Below, piece by piece: positions 1 to 11,695 of a DNA stretch of 64,000 bases (position 1 is its first letter; every line of letters starts with the position of its first letter). Where the stretch lies: the NCBI GenBank assembly GCA_019638845.1, contig JAHBSZ010000006.1:108079-172078 (forward strand), in the 5' to 3' direction. Below the pieces are notes generated by a model that was not told where the DNA came from, did no database searches, and saw only the letters and a program-made list of their open reading frames with translations. The stretch is from Salinibacterium sp. (GTDB lineage Bacteria > Actinomycetota > Actinomycetes > Actinomycetales > Microbacteriaceae). A program made the translations under genes and the position numbers.

Positions 1-2058
1 CTGCGGCCTCCCCGAGGGCCGCAAGTGGTGTGTAGCGCGTGAACAGTTCGGGATGATCGCGCCGCAGCCGTAGGGCTTTCGCGGTGACGAGCAGTTTCGC
101 GGCCCCCGTCTCGTCGATCGACGGCTGCGCGCCCGCATCGATCTCGGCAAGGTATCGGCGACGCAGGTCGAAATCGACGGGTCGGCGGTTGTCGGGGTCG
201 ACGAGCGAGTCTTCCCACAGTTCGCTGCCCTGGTACACATCCGGAACGCCGGGCGCAGTGAGCTGGACAACCTTCGCGGCGAGGGAGTTCGACCAGCCCG
301 GACCACTGACGCGGGCGACGATGCGCTCGATGGCGTCGGCAACCGCGACATCATCGAAGGCGGAATCGATGAGGGCGTGCATCCGCACCTCGAACTGTTC
401 GTCGGGGGCGGCCCACCCCGTCGAGTTGCCAGCCTCCCTGGAGGCTTTCTCGGCATAGGCGTGCAGTCGCTCGCGAGACGCTGGCCACGCCCCGACCATC
501 GATTCCCACAGCAGGTTCTCGAGGGGGCCGTCGCCGAGCGGTGAGAGTTTCCATAGCAGTTCGAGCGTCGACCGCCAGACGTCCGGGAGCTCGGACAGCA
601 CGTCGATTCGTGCGCGCACGTCTTCTCCGCGTTTGGTGTCGTGGGTGCTGAGGGTCGTGAGGGAGGCCGGGAAGACTGCGTGCCGGGTCTCCTGTCTCGC
701 GTGGAACTCGTCGAGTGTGATCGAGAACTCGGCAGGGTCGCCACCGACCTCGGTGAGTGACGCGAGACGCGAATAGCGGTAGAACGCGGTGTCTTCAACG
801 CCCTTGGCCATCACCATGCCCGTGGTCTGTTGCAAGCGTTGTGCGGCGGGATGCGCTGGGTCCGAGAGCACGGGGAAGAGAAGCTCGAAGACCGCCTCGA
901 GGTCGGGGCGGCGTTCGCGCGCATCAGCGAACGCGATCTCGAGGTGCTCGAGCCCGTACGGCAGGTAGCTGCGGTAGACCGGGAAGCATGCAGTGAGTTC
1001 GGCGATGGCGTCGGCGGTCTCGACAGGCTCGGCCCGCCGGAGGAGCCGCGCAATCCGCAGGATCTCGGAACGCAAAATGCCGTCAGCGATCCCGCGGCGG
1101 GTGTCATGGATGAGGTCGGGCCACGCGGGGGCGGTGACCTCGTCGTGCAGGGCGTCCTCGAGTCGATCGAGTCGCGTGCGCCCACGAGGGTCGACGAGAA
1201 CTCGATCGATGTCGCCCAAGGCGTCGTAGCCCGTGGTGCCCGCGGCTTGCCAGTGGGCGGGCATCCGCTCATCGCCTTCGAGGATCTTCTCGACGAGAAC
1301 ATATGCAGAGCCTGTGGCCAAGGCGAGGTCGTCGAGATAGCCTCCGGGGTCGAGCAGTCCGTCGGGGTGGTCGACGCGCAAGCCATCGACGAGCCCGTCA
1401 TCGAACCACCGAATGATCTCCACGTGCGACTCCGCAAACACCCACGGCACCTCGACCCGGATGCCCGCCAGGGAGTTGACCGCGAAGAAGCGCCGGTAAT
1501 TCAGCTCGGCATCGGCCCGCCGCCAGTCCATGAGTTCGTAGTGTTGGCGCGAGTGCACGACGGCGGGGTCTGCGTCGAGGGTGCCCGGCGCGATCGGAAA
1601 GCGCAGGCCGAAGTAGTCGAGTTGGCCGTCGATGATGGTGAGGGTCTGGTCGTCGCCCAAGATGGGAATGCGAAGTCGATCCGAGAATTCCCAATCGATA
1701 TCGAAGGCTTCCGAGTACCGCGACGCCTGACCGTTGAGCAGCACGTCCCACCACCACGCGTTGGCCGCCGGTGTCGCGACGCCCATGTGGTTGGGCACCA
1801 TGTCGACGAGGATTCCCATGCCCTTGGCACGCGCCGCTGCGGAGAGCGCGGCCAGCCCGACCGCGCCGCCACGAGATTCGTCGATGCGAGAGTGGTCGGT
1901 CACGTCGTAGCCGTGGTCTGATCCCACCTCTGCCTGCAGCAGAGGCGACAGATAGACCCAGTCGGCGCCGAGGGTGCGCAGGTAGTCGACGATGCTCGCG
2001 GTGGCGTTGAGGTCGAATCCGGCTCGCACCTGAACTCGATATGTCGAAATGGGGACCG

Positions 2059-2062
<4 letters not shown>
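1..2062 (-). CDS. treY: Malto-oligosyltrehalose synthase, C-terminus cut by window edge
   Basis: TreY (GH13) turns the reducing-end alpha-1,4 bond of maltodextrins into the alpha,alpha-1,1 bond of trehalose; TreZ then releases trehalose. The frame reads from a GTG start (VTVPISTYRVQVRAGF) without a stop to base 1, about 687 codons of a protein usually about 750-800 long. GH13 landmarks are visible: DMVPNHMG near residue 85, GLRVDHPDGL with the presumed nucleophile Asp, VLVEKIL with the acid/base Glu, and STHDTKRGED. The start overlaps the treX stop as GTGA, so the genes are translationally coupled. TreZ would be expected beyond the left edge. Function is confident; the 3' end is not visible. 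Confidence 0.93.
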
Positions 2063-4164
<2,102 letters not shown>

Positions 4165-4246
4165 CGTCTAGCCTGCCGTCATCATGAAAGTATTCTGCAC
4201 CTCCCAAGAGTAAGCGGTTGCAGTCGTACGCGCCCGTGACGCGAGG

Positions 4247-4792
4247 TCACCCCCGGCGTGCCAGCTCCCTGCTCAACCACAGCTCGTATCGGGCCCAGGG
4301 GTCGTCGACCCCCGCCGCGAGCTCGGCAATGTGGGCCACTAGTTCATCGTGCACGGCGAACCACTCGGTGCCCGGGAAGCGGTGGGCGGCGAACTGACCA
4401 TGGCGGCGATGTTCGACGGCGCGGTCCCCGCGTTCGAAGGCAAGCAGCTCGTCGAAGTGCAGGGCCGCGAGCCGTGCGCGTGGTGTGGCGGACGTTCCGA
4501 TCTTGATGCGGTCGCGCTGGCGAATGTAATAGACGACATCGACGTGCACCCGGTTGTCGGGTTCGAAGTACTCCCCCGACCGCCATTCGCATCGTGCGCA
4601 GATCCAGCCCGATGGGTAGTGCACTCCGACGCGGTTGCCGCACGCGACGCAGGGGAAGGGCAACAGGTCGGTCACCCCGACATCCTCGACCACCCAATCG
4701 TGGGCTTGGATGAGGTGGCTCACGCAGAGCGCGAGCGGCGCAGCCGGGTCGGCGGGAGCCGGGCATCCATGAATCTCGCACCTCCCGCTCAT
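4247..4792 (-). CDS. Small protein with GIY-YIG/T5orf172-like domain
   Basis: 181 residues. The N-terminal part carries paired cysteines (CEIHGC, CVACG, CARCEW) that look like zinc knuckles, roughly residues 5-70. The C-terminal part has VVYYIRQRDRIKIGTS, a later RLAAL, and EHRRHGQFAAHR followed by EWF, the pattern of the GIY-YIG-related T5orf172/MUG113 domain seen in phage and actinobacterial proteins. A role in nucleic-acid binding or cleavage is possible, but catalytic competence cannot be judged. It is transcribed toward treX with an 82-base gap and lies head-to-head with the reductase gene at 4838. Confidence 0.7.
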   Translation of the reverse strand: MSGRCEIHGCPAPADPAAPLALCVSHLIQAHDWVVEDVGVTDLLPFPCVACGNRVGVHYPSGWICARCEWRSGEYFEPDNRVHVDVVYYIRQRDRIKIGTSATPRARLAALHFDELLAFERGDRAVEHRRHGQFAAHRFPGTEWFAVHDELVAHIAELAAGVDDPWARYELWLSRELARRG

Positions 4793-4837
4793 GCGCCCAC
4801 CTTATGGTCCGCCACCGATCGAGCCACAATGGATTCC

Positions 4838-5575
4838 ATGAAGATTGCTGTCGCGGGAGGAACCGGTGCTGTCGGGCGCCACGTCGTCGATGTGATCACG
4901 GAGCGGGGACACGATCCGCTCGTGCTTGCCCGGTCTAGGGGAGTCGATTTGGTCACAGGGGAGGGCCTCTCCCTCGCCGGAGTGCAGGCCGTCATCGACG
5001 TGGTGTCGACGAACACGCAATCGACTAAGGAGTCGGCCGCGTTTTTCGCTGCGGTGACGCGGAATCTTCTGGCGGCCGAGGCTGCAGCCTCGGTGGCCCA
5101 CCATGTCGCTCTGGGAATTGTCGGCAGCGTCGAGGCACCCTTTGGGTACTACGCGGGCAAGAAGGCACAGGAGGAACTGGTGGAGGCGGCTCCCGTGGGG
5201 TGGACGATCCTGCGAGCCACCCAGTTCCACGAGTTCGCGAGCCAGCTCTATAGTCGGGTTCGACTGGGCCCGATCCACCTTGCGCCCAAGATGGTGTCGC
5301 AGCCGGTAGCTGCTCGCGAAGTCGCGGAACACCTCGTCGACCTCGCCATCGGCACCCCCGTGGGGCATGCGAAAGACCTCGCTGGTCCTCGAGTCGAGAA
5401 GATGGTCGACATGATGCGCGCCTACGCGAAGGCGACAGGCGGGCGCGGACCGATCATCGAGACGATAGTTCCCGGTGGGTTCGGCACCGCTTTGCGCAAC
5501 GGCACCATCCTTCCCGGTCCGGCCGCGACGCTGGGAAAGCAGACCTACGCCGAGTGGCTGGCTGCACTTCCCTGA
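4838..5575 (+). CDS. NmrA-like NAD(P)-binding reductase/epimerase-type protein
   Basis: 245 residues beginning MKIAVAGGTGAVGRHVV, the GGxGxxG dinucleotide-binding loop of atypical short-chain dehydrogenases (NmrA/SDR_a). YAGKKAQEE may correspond to the Tyr-x3-Lys pair; the C-terminal third is the variable substrate region. The substrate is unknown. I chose the ATG at 4838 because family members begin at the glycine loop; an in-frame ATG at 4829 adds three residues. The next gene is a TetR regulator 42 bases downstream with a palindrome in the gap, so the pair may be co-regulated. Confidence 0.8.
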   Translation: MKIAVAGGTGAVGRHVVDVITERGHDPLVLARSRGVDLVTGEGLSLAGVQAVIDVVSTNTQSTKESAAFFAAVTRNLLAAEAAASVAHHVALGIVGSVEAPFGYYAGKKAQEELVEAAPVGWTILRATQFHEFASQLYSRVRLGPIHLAPKMVSQPVAAREVAEHLVDLAIGTPVGHAKDLAGPRVEKMVDMMRAYAKATGGRGPIIETIVPGGFGTALRNGTILPGPAATLGKQTYAEWLAALP

Positions 5576-5581
5576 CTCTTG

Positions 5582-5621
5582 CCATACGGTTGCGTATGGT
5601 CTACTGTACGGTAGCGTATGG
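5582..5621. promoter_or_regulatory. Candidate TetR operator before the 5618 regulator
   Basis: A perfect inverted repeat with 7-base arms, CCATACG-gttg-CGTATGG, spans 5582-5599. The octamer GCGTATGG at 5592-5599 recurs at 5614-5621, 22 bases (about two helical turns) further on, and overlaps the start codon of the TetR gene. This arrangement would let the regulator shut off its own translation-start region. Binding is inferred, not shown. Confidence 0.6.
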
Positions 5622-6166
5622 GAATGGCAACCCACAGCGTCGAGACATGGCTCGCGGCCGCCACTCAGCGGTTCAACGACACCGGATTGTCGGGCATCCG
5701 GGTCGAGGCGATCGCTCGTGACATTGGCGCGACCAAGGGCTCGTTCTATTGGCACTTCGCTAGTCGTCAGTCTCTCGTCGATGCCGTCATCGAGAGCTGG
5801 GAACGCCGCGAAACCGAGAACATTCTCGCGCTCGCGAGCGAGGCGGGTCCCGCTGAAGAGAGGCTTGCCGCGTTGTTCTCGCTCGTCACGTCGCGAGCTC
5901 GCGGTCGCCACGGCGAGCTCACTCTCTACGCCGATGCCGAACGTGAGGGTGTGCTCGCGGCCGTCGAGCGCGTGACGAAACGACGCGTCGAGTACGTCGC
6001 TGACATCCTTGGCGAGTTGGGTTTCTCCCGCGCTGACGCAGTCGACCGGGCGACCATTTCGGTAGCTGTTGCCGTGGGGATCCCGCACCTGGCGGCTGGC
6101 GGTTGGCGCGGCTCAGGAGCCAATCTTCCGACAACCCTCTTGCGGATGACCGTCGCGGATCGCTAA
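5618..6166 (+). CDS. TetR/AcrR-family transcriptional regulator
   Basis: 182 residues. The N-terminal TetR DNA-binding domain is clear: helix-turn-helix around VEAIARDIGATKGSFYWHF (residues about 28-48) followed by the RQSLVDAVIESWE linker. The rest is an alpha-helical ligand-binding domain with no recognisable ligand. Start is ATG 5618 (a second ATG lies at 5624). It follows the NmrA-like reductase on the same strand and is probably autoregulated through the palindrome at 5582. Its stop overlaps the stop of the convergent aldo/keto reductase by three bases. Confidence 0.88.
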   Translation: MGMATHSVETWLAAATQRFNDTGLSGIRVEAIARDIGATKGSFYWHFASRQSLVDAVIESWERRETENILALASEAGPAEERLAALFSLVTSRARGRHGELTLYADAEREGVLAAVERVTKRRVEYVADILGELGFSRADAVDRATISVAVAVGIPHLAAGGWRGSGANLPTTLLRMTVADR

Positions 6167-7131
6167 AAGCCGGTTGGCATCCGCAGCGTGTATGGTCCCT
6201 CGAGTGCTGCGGCCTCGTCATCAGTGAGCGTCAGGTCGAGCGCTGCCACCGCGTCTGTGAGGTGATGGGCTTTCGTGGCGCCCACTATCGGCGACGACAC
6301 CACAGGATTTCGAAGAACCCAGGCGAGAGCTACCTGAGCCATCGGGACGCCGCGGGCAGCAGCAATTCGCTCGACCGCGTCGGCGATGGGCTGGTCTGCG
6401 TCGTCGAACAGGCGGCGTTGGGTGGCATCCGTCGAGTTCCGTGTGGTCTCTGTTCCCCACGGACGCGCGAGACGACCCTTGGCAAGCGGACTCCAGGGGA
6501 GGCTTCCCACGCCCTGGTCAGCAAGGAGCCCGAACATCTCGCGCTCGTCTTCCCGCATCATCAGGCTGTATTGGTTCTGCATCGACACGAAGCGGGTCCA
6601 CCCGTGCAGATCGGCGGCATGCTGCATGGCGGCGAATTGCCATGCCCACATTGAGGAGGCACCGATGTAGCGCGCCTTGCCGGCCTTGACGACGTCATGC
6701 AGGGCCTCCATCGTCTCCTCCACGGGAGTCTCCGGGTCGAACCTGTGCACCTGATAGAGATCGACATAGTCGGTGCCGAGCCGCGCAAGGGAAGCATCGA
6801 TCTGTTCCATGATTGCGGTGCGCGAGGTGCCACTGCCGCCAGGTCCGTCGTGCATCGGGAAGAATACCTTCGTGGCGAGCACTACCTGTTCACGGCTGCT
6901 GTACTCGCGGATTGCCCGCCCGACGATTTCCTCCGAGCTGCCGAATCCGTAGATGTTCGCGGTGTCCCAGAACGTTACGCCCAGTTCGACGGCCTGACGG
7001 AACAGAGGAGCTGCAGCCGCATCGTCGAGCGACCATTCGTTGAACCCTCGGGACGTATCGCCGTAGCTCATACAGCCGAGAGTGATCCGGCTAATTTTGA
7101 GGCCCGAGGTGCCCAGTCGTGTGTATTCCAT
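6163..7131 (-). CDS. Aldo/keto reductase
   Basis: 322-residue NADPH-dependent aldo/keto reductase. The catalytic tetrad can be read directly: Asp56 (FWDTANIYG), Tyr61, Lys88 (LATKVFF) and His129 (LYQVHRFD). SPLAKGRLARPWG and SPIVGATKAHHL are the cofactor-binding loops of the YajO/potassium-channel-beta-like subgroup. The natural substrate is not predictable. It is convergent with the TetR gene and lies 41 bases downstream of thrC on the same strand. Confidence 0.9.
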   Translation of the reverse strand: MEYTRLGTSGLKISRITLGCMSYGDTSRGFNEWSLDDAAAAPLFRQAVELGVTFWDTANIYGFGSSEEIVGRAIREYSSREQVVLATKVFFPMHDGPGGSGTSRTAIMEQIDASLARLGTDYVDLYQVHRFDPETPVEETMEALHDVVKAGKARYIGASSMWAWQFAAMQHAADLHGWTRFVSMQNQYSLMMREDEREMFGLLADQGVGSLPWSPLAKGRLARPWGTETTRNSTDATQRRLFDDADQPIADAVERIAAARGVPMAQVALAWVLRNPVVSSPIVGATKAHHLTDAVAALDLTLTDDEAAALEGPYTLRMPTGF

Positions 7132-7172
7132 CCGGCGGTGTTCCTTGAGAGTATTCGTCGCGAAGCGGGGAG

Positions 7173-8630
7173 CTAGCCCGCGGTTCGTTCGACGATGAGT
7201 CGCTTGATCGTGTCGACATCGTTCGGGACGACCTCGAAATGCTGCTCGCGGGCTTCGAGGCCTTCGAAGGAGTGCGGCCGCTCTGGCGGGTGGCCGAGCG
7301 CCTCGTCAATGATCGCGCCGAACTTCGCAGGCTGCGCGGTTTCCAAGGCGATCATCGGGATGCCCGGGGTGAGGTGCTCCCTCGCGACTTTGAGGCCGTC
7401 GGCGGTGTGCGGGTCCACGGTGATGCCGTAGCGGGCGTCGATAGACCGAATGGTCGCCACTCGGTCGGCGTGCGTGCTGGTGCCCGAGACGAATCCGAAC
7501 TCGGCGACTCGTGCGAAGGCATCCGTTCCCGAAAGATCGATGTACCCGTCGGTGTCGAGGGCGCGGTAGAGGTCGGCGAGCTGCACGGGGTCACGCTCGA
7601 CGAGATCGAACACGAACCGTTCGAAGTTGGAGGCTCTCGAAATGTCCATGCTGGGGCTTGACGTGTGGAAGGTGTCCGCTGGTGGACGCATTCGATAGAC
7701 GCCCGTCGTGAAGAACTCGTCGAGCACATTGTTCTCGTTCGTGGCGACCACGAGGGTATCGATCGGCAGTCCCATCATGCGCGCCACGTGGCCCGCACAC
7801 ACGTTGCCGAAGTTGCCCGACGGGACCGTGAACGAGACCGCCTGGCCGGGGCCGTCGGTGGCGCGAAGCCAGGCGTGGAAGTAGTAGATGACCTGACCGA
7901 CGATGCGCGCCCAGTTAATGGAATTGACGACACCGATGCTGTGGTCGACCTTGAATGCCGCGTCTTCGGTTACCCGTTTTACGATGTTCTGACAGTCGTC
8001 GAAGACCCCTTCGACCGCGAGGTTAACAATGTTGGGGTCGTTCAGGCTAAACATTTGGGCAACCTGGAACGGGCTCATTCGTCCGTGTGGACTCAGCATG
8101 AACACCCGGATGCCGTGCTTGCCCCGCATGGCATATTCGGCGGCACTGCCGGTGTCGCCGGAGGTCGCTCCCAGAATCGTCAGCTCGCGGCCTACCCGCG
8201 CGAGCTGGTACTCAAACAAGTTGCCCAGCAGTTGCATGGCGAGGTCTTTGAACGCGAGAGTGGGCCCGTTCGACAGTGCGAGCAGGAAGAGTTGGGTGCC
8301 GTTCTCTTCGCCCAGGAGGTGCAGGGGCGCGATCTCAGCCGAGTCGTCGCCTGCCCGCGCGTTGCCAAAAACCTCGGGGGTGTAGGTCGCGTGGACGATG
8401 TCCCGCAGGTCGTCGAGGGGGATGTCGTCACAAAAGCGGGCGAGCACCTCAGTCGCGAGGTCTGCGTAGCTCAGGAAGCGCCACGACTCGAGTTCGTCGG
8501 CAGAGACCTGCGGATAGTGGTCAGGAAGGTAGAGCCCGCCGTCGGGAGCAAGACCTTCGAGGAGTATCTCGGAGAAGGTCCGCGGGGTCCCGCCGCCGCG
8601 GGTCGAGGTGTAGTGCACGGCATCCATCAC
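7173..8630 (-). CDS. thrC: Threonine synthase
   Basis: 485-residue PLP enzyme that converts O-phosphohomoserine to threonine. The N-terminus (MDAVHYTSTRGGG) and length match the long ThrC class found in Gammaproteobacteria and some actinobacteria. The PLP lysine is in TLAFKDLAMQLLGN, and ATSGDTGSAAEYA is the phosphate-binding loop. It stands alone here, apart from hom and thrB, which is common for this class. It is divergent from gntK, with 57 bases between the start codons. Confidence 0.95.
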   Translation of the reverse strand: MMDAVHYTSTRGGGTPRTFSEILLEGLAPDGGLYLPDHYPQVSADELESWRFLSYADLATEVLARFCDDIPLDDLRDIVHATYTPEVFGNARAGDDSAEIAPLHLLGEENGTQLFLLALSNGPTLAFKDLAMQLLGNLFEYQLARVGRELTILGATSGDTGSAAEYAMRGKHGIRVFMLSPHGRMSPFQVAQMFSLNDPNIVNLAVEGVFDDCQNIVKRVTEDAAFKVDHSIGVVNSINWARIVGQVIYYFHAWLRATDGPGQAVSFTVPSGNFGNVCAGHVARMMGLPIDTLVVATNENNVLDEFFTTGVYRMRPPADTFHTSSPSMDISRASNFERFVFDLVERDPVQLADLYRALDTDGYIDLSGTDAFARVAEFGFVSGTSTHADRVATIRSIDARYGITVDPHTADGLKVAREHLTPGIPMIALETAQPAKFGAIIDEALGHPPERPHSFEGLEAREQHFEVVPNDVDTIKRLIVERTAG

Positions 8631-8687
8631 CCTGCAAACCTACAGTCTGAGATCGGGGTGACCTGTGCCACGACTAGCCTGACTGGC

Positions 8688-9209
8688 ATGGAGATAGTTG
8701 TCATGGGGGTGAGTGGATCAGGAAAGTCGACTGTCGGTGCGGGCATTGCCGCAGCACTCGGGGTGCCTTTCATCGATGCCGATGATCTGCATCCGCGCGC
8801 CAACATCGAGAAGATGGCGGCCGGGATTCCGCTTACTGATTCTGACCGCTGGCCGTGGCTCGCGCTCGTTGGTGCGGCGCTCGCCGAGAGTCGCGAATCC
8901 GGCGTCGTTGTCGCCTGCTCGGCCTTGAAGCGTTCCTATCGCGATGCGATCCGCGCGCTGGCCCCCAGCACTCGTTTCGTGCTCTTGACCGGCTCGCGCG
9001 AACTGCTTGCCGAGCGGATGAATCATCGCCCAGGGCATTTCATGCCGAGCAGCCTTCTCGATTCCCAGCTCGCCACTCTCGAACCGCTCGCTGCCGACGA
9101 GGGCGGGGTTGTTGTCGACATTGCGCGCAGCCCAGAAGCAGTCGTCGAGGATGCTCTGCAGAAGCTCATCGATGGCGAGGAGGTCCATCGTGCTGTTCCC
9201 GCGAGCTGA
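8688..9209 (+). CDS. gntK: Gluconokinase, GntK type
   Basis: 173-residue P-loop kinase that phosphorylates gluconate to 6-phosphogluconate for the pentose phosphate pathway. The Walker A loop is GVSGSGKST at residues 7-15; DADDLHPRANIEKMAAGIPL and the WPWL and ACSALKRSYRD blocks are hallmarks of the GntK family. Start is ATG at 8688, immediately before the MEIVVMGVSG strand. The next gene overlaps its 3' end. No gluconate permease is adjacent. Confidence 0.93.
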   Translation: MEIVVMGVSGSGKSTVGAGIAAALGVPFIDADDLHPRANIEKMAAGIPLTDSDRWPWLALVGAALAESRESGVVVACSALKRSYRDAIRALAPSTRFVLLTGSRELLAERMNHRPGHFMPSSLLDSQLATLEPLAADEGGVVVDIARSPEAVVEDALQKLIDGEEVHRAVPAS

Positions 9210-9669
9210 GCGACGTCGGCGAGAGGCCCTTCAGTTACTTGCCCGTCCGGTGCTGATCGAGGGCGATGCGACCGAGCTCGTCGCCCTTCTCACCGAGGAG
9301 GCCCGGGCGTCAGGAATTGAGGTGCTCACACCCAGTGCCCCCGCTCCCGAGCGCGCGGAGCTGGCTAGGGTCATTGTTCTGGCTGTGGAGGGGCGTGGGC
9401 GGCGGTCCTCATTCACCCGTGCCGCTGAGATGCTGCGGGCCATCGAACCCGCCCTCACACCGGATGCCGTGCGGATCGTGGTGATCCAGAGCGGCAGGTC
9501 GCGCGCCATGCCGCCTCGACTGAAGCGCCGACTGACCGATGAGATCCTTTTCCAGGTCTCGCTCGCGTTCCCTCAACTGTTGCCGCAGCGGAAGTGGCGC
9601 TCGATTCGTCTGCGCGCAGGGCTTGCCGCCCTCGATGCCGCAGGCCTGCGCATCCTTCGTTTCGGCTAG
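9190..9669 (+). CDS. Hypothetical protein coupled to gntK
   Basis: 159 residues from a GTG at 9190, preceded at six bases by a strong Shine-Dalgarno GAGGAGG (9177-9183) inside the gntK tail; this decides the start over a possible in-frame ATG at 9109. I do not recognise a family. The sequence is Arg-rich with alternating hydrophobic strands (VIVLAVEG, AVRIVVIQSG) and PPRLKRRLTDEILFQVSLAFPQL. There is no signal peptide or membrane span. The 20-base overlap with gntK suggests coupled translation. Its stop overlaps that of the convergent permease gene by 4 bases. Confidence 0.6.
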   Translation: MLFPRAERRRREALQLLARPVLIEGDATELVALLTEEARASGIEVLTPSAPAPERAELARVIVLAVEGRGRRSSFTRAAEMLRAIEPALTPDAVRIVVIQSGRSRAMPPRLKRRLTDEILFQVSLAFPQLLPQRKWRSIRLRAGLAALDAAGLRILRFG

Positions 9670-10949
9670 CTGCTTCGCCGAATGCCGCGCAGCACGAGCC
9701 TGAGCAGTAGTCCCGCCACGAGCACCGAAGCGCCCACCGCGATACCCAGCGGGGGCAGCGTCGCCACGAGAAGCAGGCACGCGATCGCCCCCACAACCTG
9801 GAGCATGCGCGGGTACCTGCGGTTCGGTTCGGTCTGGGTGAAGGCCGCGAGGTTTGCGACGAAGTAATAGAGCAGCACTCCGAACGATGAGAATGCGATC
9901 GCGCCCCGCAGGTCCGCGACGGCGATAACCGCACACACGACGATCCCGAGGGCGATCTCGGCCCGATAGGGCACGCGGAAGCGCGGATGCACGGCCGCGA
10001 GCCCGCGCGGGAGGTCACCCTCGCGAGCCATTGCCAGGGTGGTACGGCCGATCCCCGCGATCAGAGCGAGCAAGGCGCCGAGGGATGCGGCGGCAGCTCC
10101 CACCCGCACCACGGGTGTCGCCCAACTCCACGGCCCACTCGCGACGAGGTCGGAGAGCGGCGCCGATGACGCCGCGAGTTGGGCGGCGCCGAGTCCGGTC
10201 AGAAGGACGACGGCCACGATCGCATACAGGGTGACGGCAATGCCCAATGCAAGGATGATCGCGAGCGGGATGGTTCGGGCCGGATCTTTCACCTCCTCGC
10301 CCATGGTCGCGATGCGGGCATAGCCAGCGAAGGCGAAGAACAGGATGCCCGCCGACTGCAGGATTCCGTATGGCCCGGCGGAAATCAGGCTGGGTGCGTC
10401 GAGGGCGACGGACTGCGGTAGTCCGGTGGCAGCGCTCGCTGCGACAGTGACAGCGAGCGTGAGGAGGACGACGACAACGATGATCCGCGTCAGCATCGCC
10501 GTTCGGGTGATCCCTCGAAGATTGACCGCCACGAGGAGCACCACCGCGCCGATAGCGACTGGCCGTTCCCAGCCGGCGGGGGCGGCGTAGGCGGCAAACG
10601 TCATCGCCATTGCGGCACAGCTTGCTGTCTTTCCGATGACGAAAGACCAGCCCGCCGCGAATCCCCACCACGGTCCGAGGCGCTCGCGCCCATAGACGTA
10701 GGTCCCGCCTGAGCTGGGGTACTGGGCCGCGAGCTGTGCCGAGGATGTTGCATTGAAGAAGGCGACGAGGGCGGCCACAGCCAGCCCGACGAGCAGCCCA
10801 TTCCCTGCGGCAAGGGCTGCGGGGCTGAAGGCAGCGAAGAGTCCGGCACCGATCATCGAGCCCAGACCGATTACCACCGCATCGCCGAGGCCGAGGCGGC
10901 GGACGAGGGTTGGCGGCGGAGTCTGGCTCACACGCGGACTATAGGGCAC
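9666..10949 (-). CDS. APC-superfamily amino acid permease
   Basis: 427-residue integral membrane protein with about 12 predicted hydrophobic spans. GLGSMIGAGLFAAFSPAA in the first helix is the APC-superfamily motif (GxG[SA]xIGAG) that forms the substrate site, and PSSGGTYVYGRERLG follows. Such proteins import amino acids or polyamines; the substrate is not clear. The start could also be a few codons later (VSQTPPP), which would lose only a short cytoplasmic N-terminus. It lies just upstream of the apbE stop but is transcribed convergently with the gntK pair. Confidence 0.88.
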   Translation of the reverse strand: MPYSPRVSQTPPPTLVRRLGLGDAVVIGLGSMIGAGLFAAFSPAALAAGNGLLVGLAVAALVAFFNATSSAQLAAQYPSSGGTYVYGRERLGPWWGFAAGWSFVIGKTASCAAMAMTFAAYAAPAGWERPVAIGAVVLLVAVNLRGITRTAMLTRIIVVVVLLTLAVTVAASAATGLPQSVALDAPSLISAGPYGILQSAGILFFAFAGYARIATMGEEVKDPARTIPLAIILALGIAVTLYAIVAVVLLTGLGAAQLAASSAPLSDLVASGPWSWATPVVRVGAAAASLGALLALIAGIGRTTLAMAREGDLPRGLAAVHPRFRVPYRAEIALGIVVCAVIAVADLRGAIAFSSFGVLLYYFVANLAAFTQTEPNRRYPRMLQVVGAIACLLLVATLPPLGIAVGASVLVAGLLLRLVLRGIRRSS

Positions 10950-10972
10950 CGCAGTGAACTATGCCCGAAGGA

Positions 10973-11695
10973 TTAGGCTCCCACGAGTGCTCGTCGGAAT
11001 CCGGGAGTCGCGGCCAGTGCGCCACTGCGGTCGACAGCGAAGACATCGACGTCCCACCGATCGGTGATGTCATCAAGCGCGTCGCGACCGCCCGCAATGA
11101 TCGCGGTGGCCAAGACATCGGCCGTGACGATGTCGTTCGCGGCCACCGAGACTTGTACGAACTCCGCAAGGGCCCGGGAGCCGCCCAGCCAGATGTGGTC
11201 GCCACGCTGAGCACTTCCGGAGGTCGCGAGCGCGCGCCGCGGATCCCCGAGCAGCACCGAACAGAGCAGGGCCGTGGGGTCGGACGGGTCGACGACACCC
11301 GTCGGCCAGGGCCCGCCAGAGACGAGGATGTCGCCACCGACGTTGATGGACCAGGTCGGGCATCCCGTCGCGTCGAGGAGCACGCCGGCCTGCTCGATAG
11401 CTTCGGCTTTGACGATGCCATTCAGGTCGAGCACCCCGTCTGGCCGATGCGGGGAGAACAGGCCGCCTGTCAGTGCGCGCCAGTCGACAGCTCGTGCATA
11501 GCTCGCGCGCATCGTGTCACTGGATGTCGTCAAGGATGCCCGTCCGTCGGCGATTCGGCTGAGTTCGGAGTCCGGCCGGTACAGGCTGAACCGTTCATCG
11601 ATAGCCGCGAACACGGGCATCACCAGCGCTGGCCCCCAGCCCGTCGGCAACTCGATCGAGGCGACCGTGCCCATGGTCTCGAAGACGTGTCTCAT
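10973..11695 (-). CDS. apbE: FAD:protein FMN transferase
   Basis: 240 residues. ApbE enzymes attach FMN through a phosphoester to Thr/Ser of target proteins outside the membrane. The DLNGIVKAEAIEQ, INVGGDILVSGG and TADVLATAI blocks are diagnostic of the family, the last near the metal-binding Asp/Thr. The start ATG at 11695 overlaps the stop of the upstream FMN-binding gene as TGATG, which fixes it. The likely target is that neighbouring protein. No signal peptide is seen at this start, so either it acts before export or the start needs checking. Confidence 0.92.
   Translation of the reverse strand: MRHVFETMGTVASIELPTGWGPALVMPVFAAIDERFSLYRPDSELSRIADGRASLTTSSDTMRASYARAVDWRALTGGLFSPHRPDGVLDLNGIVKAEAIEQAGVLLDATGCPTWSINVGGDILVSGGPWPTGVVDPSDPTALLCSVLLGDPRRALATSGSAQRGDHIWLGGSRALAEFVQVSVAANDIVTADVLATAIIAGGRDALDDITDRWDVDVFAVDRSGALAATPGFRRALVGA

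Noticed and set aside
4802-6088. Minus-strand frame opposite the NmrA-like and TetR genes
   Set aside because: The plus-strand proteins are clear families; the antisense frame has no motif.
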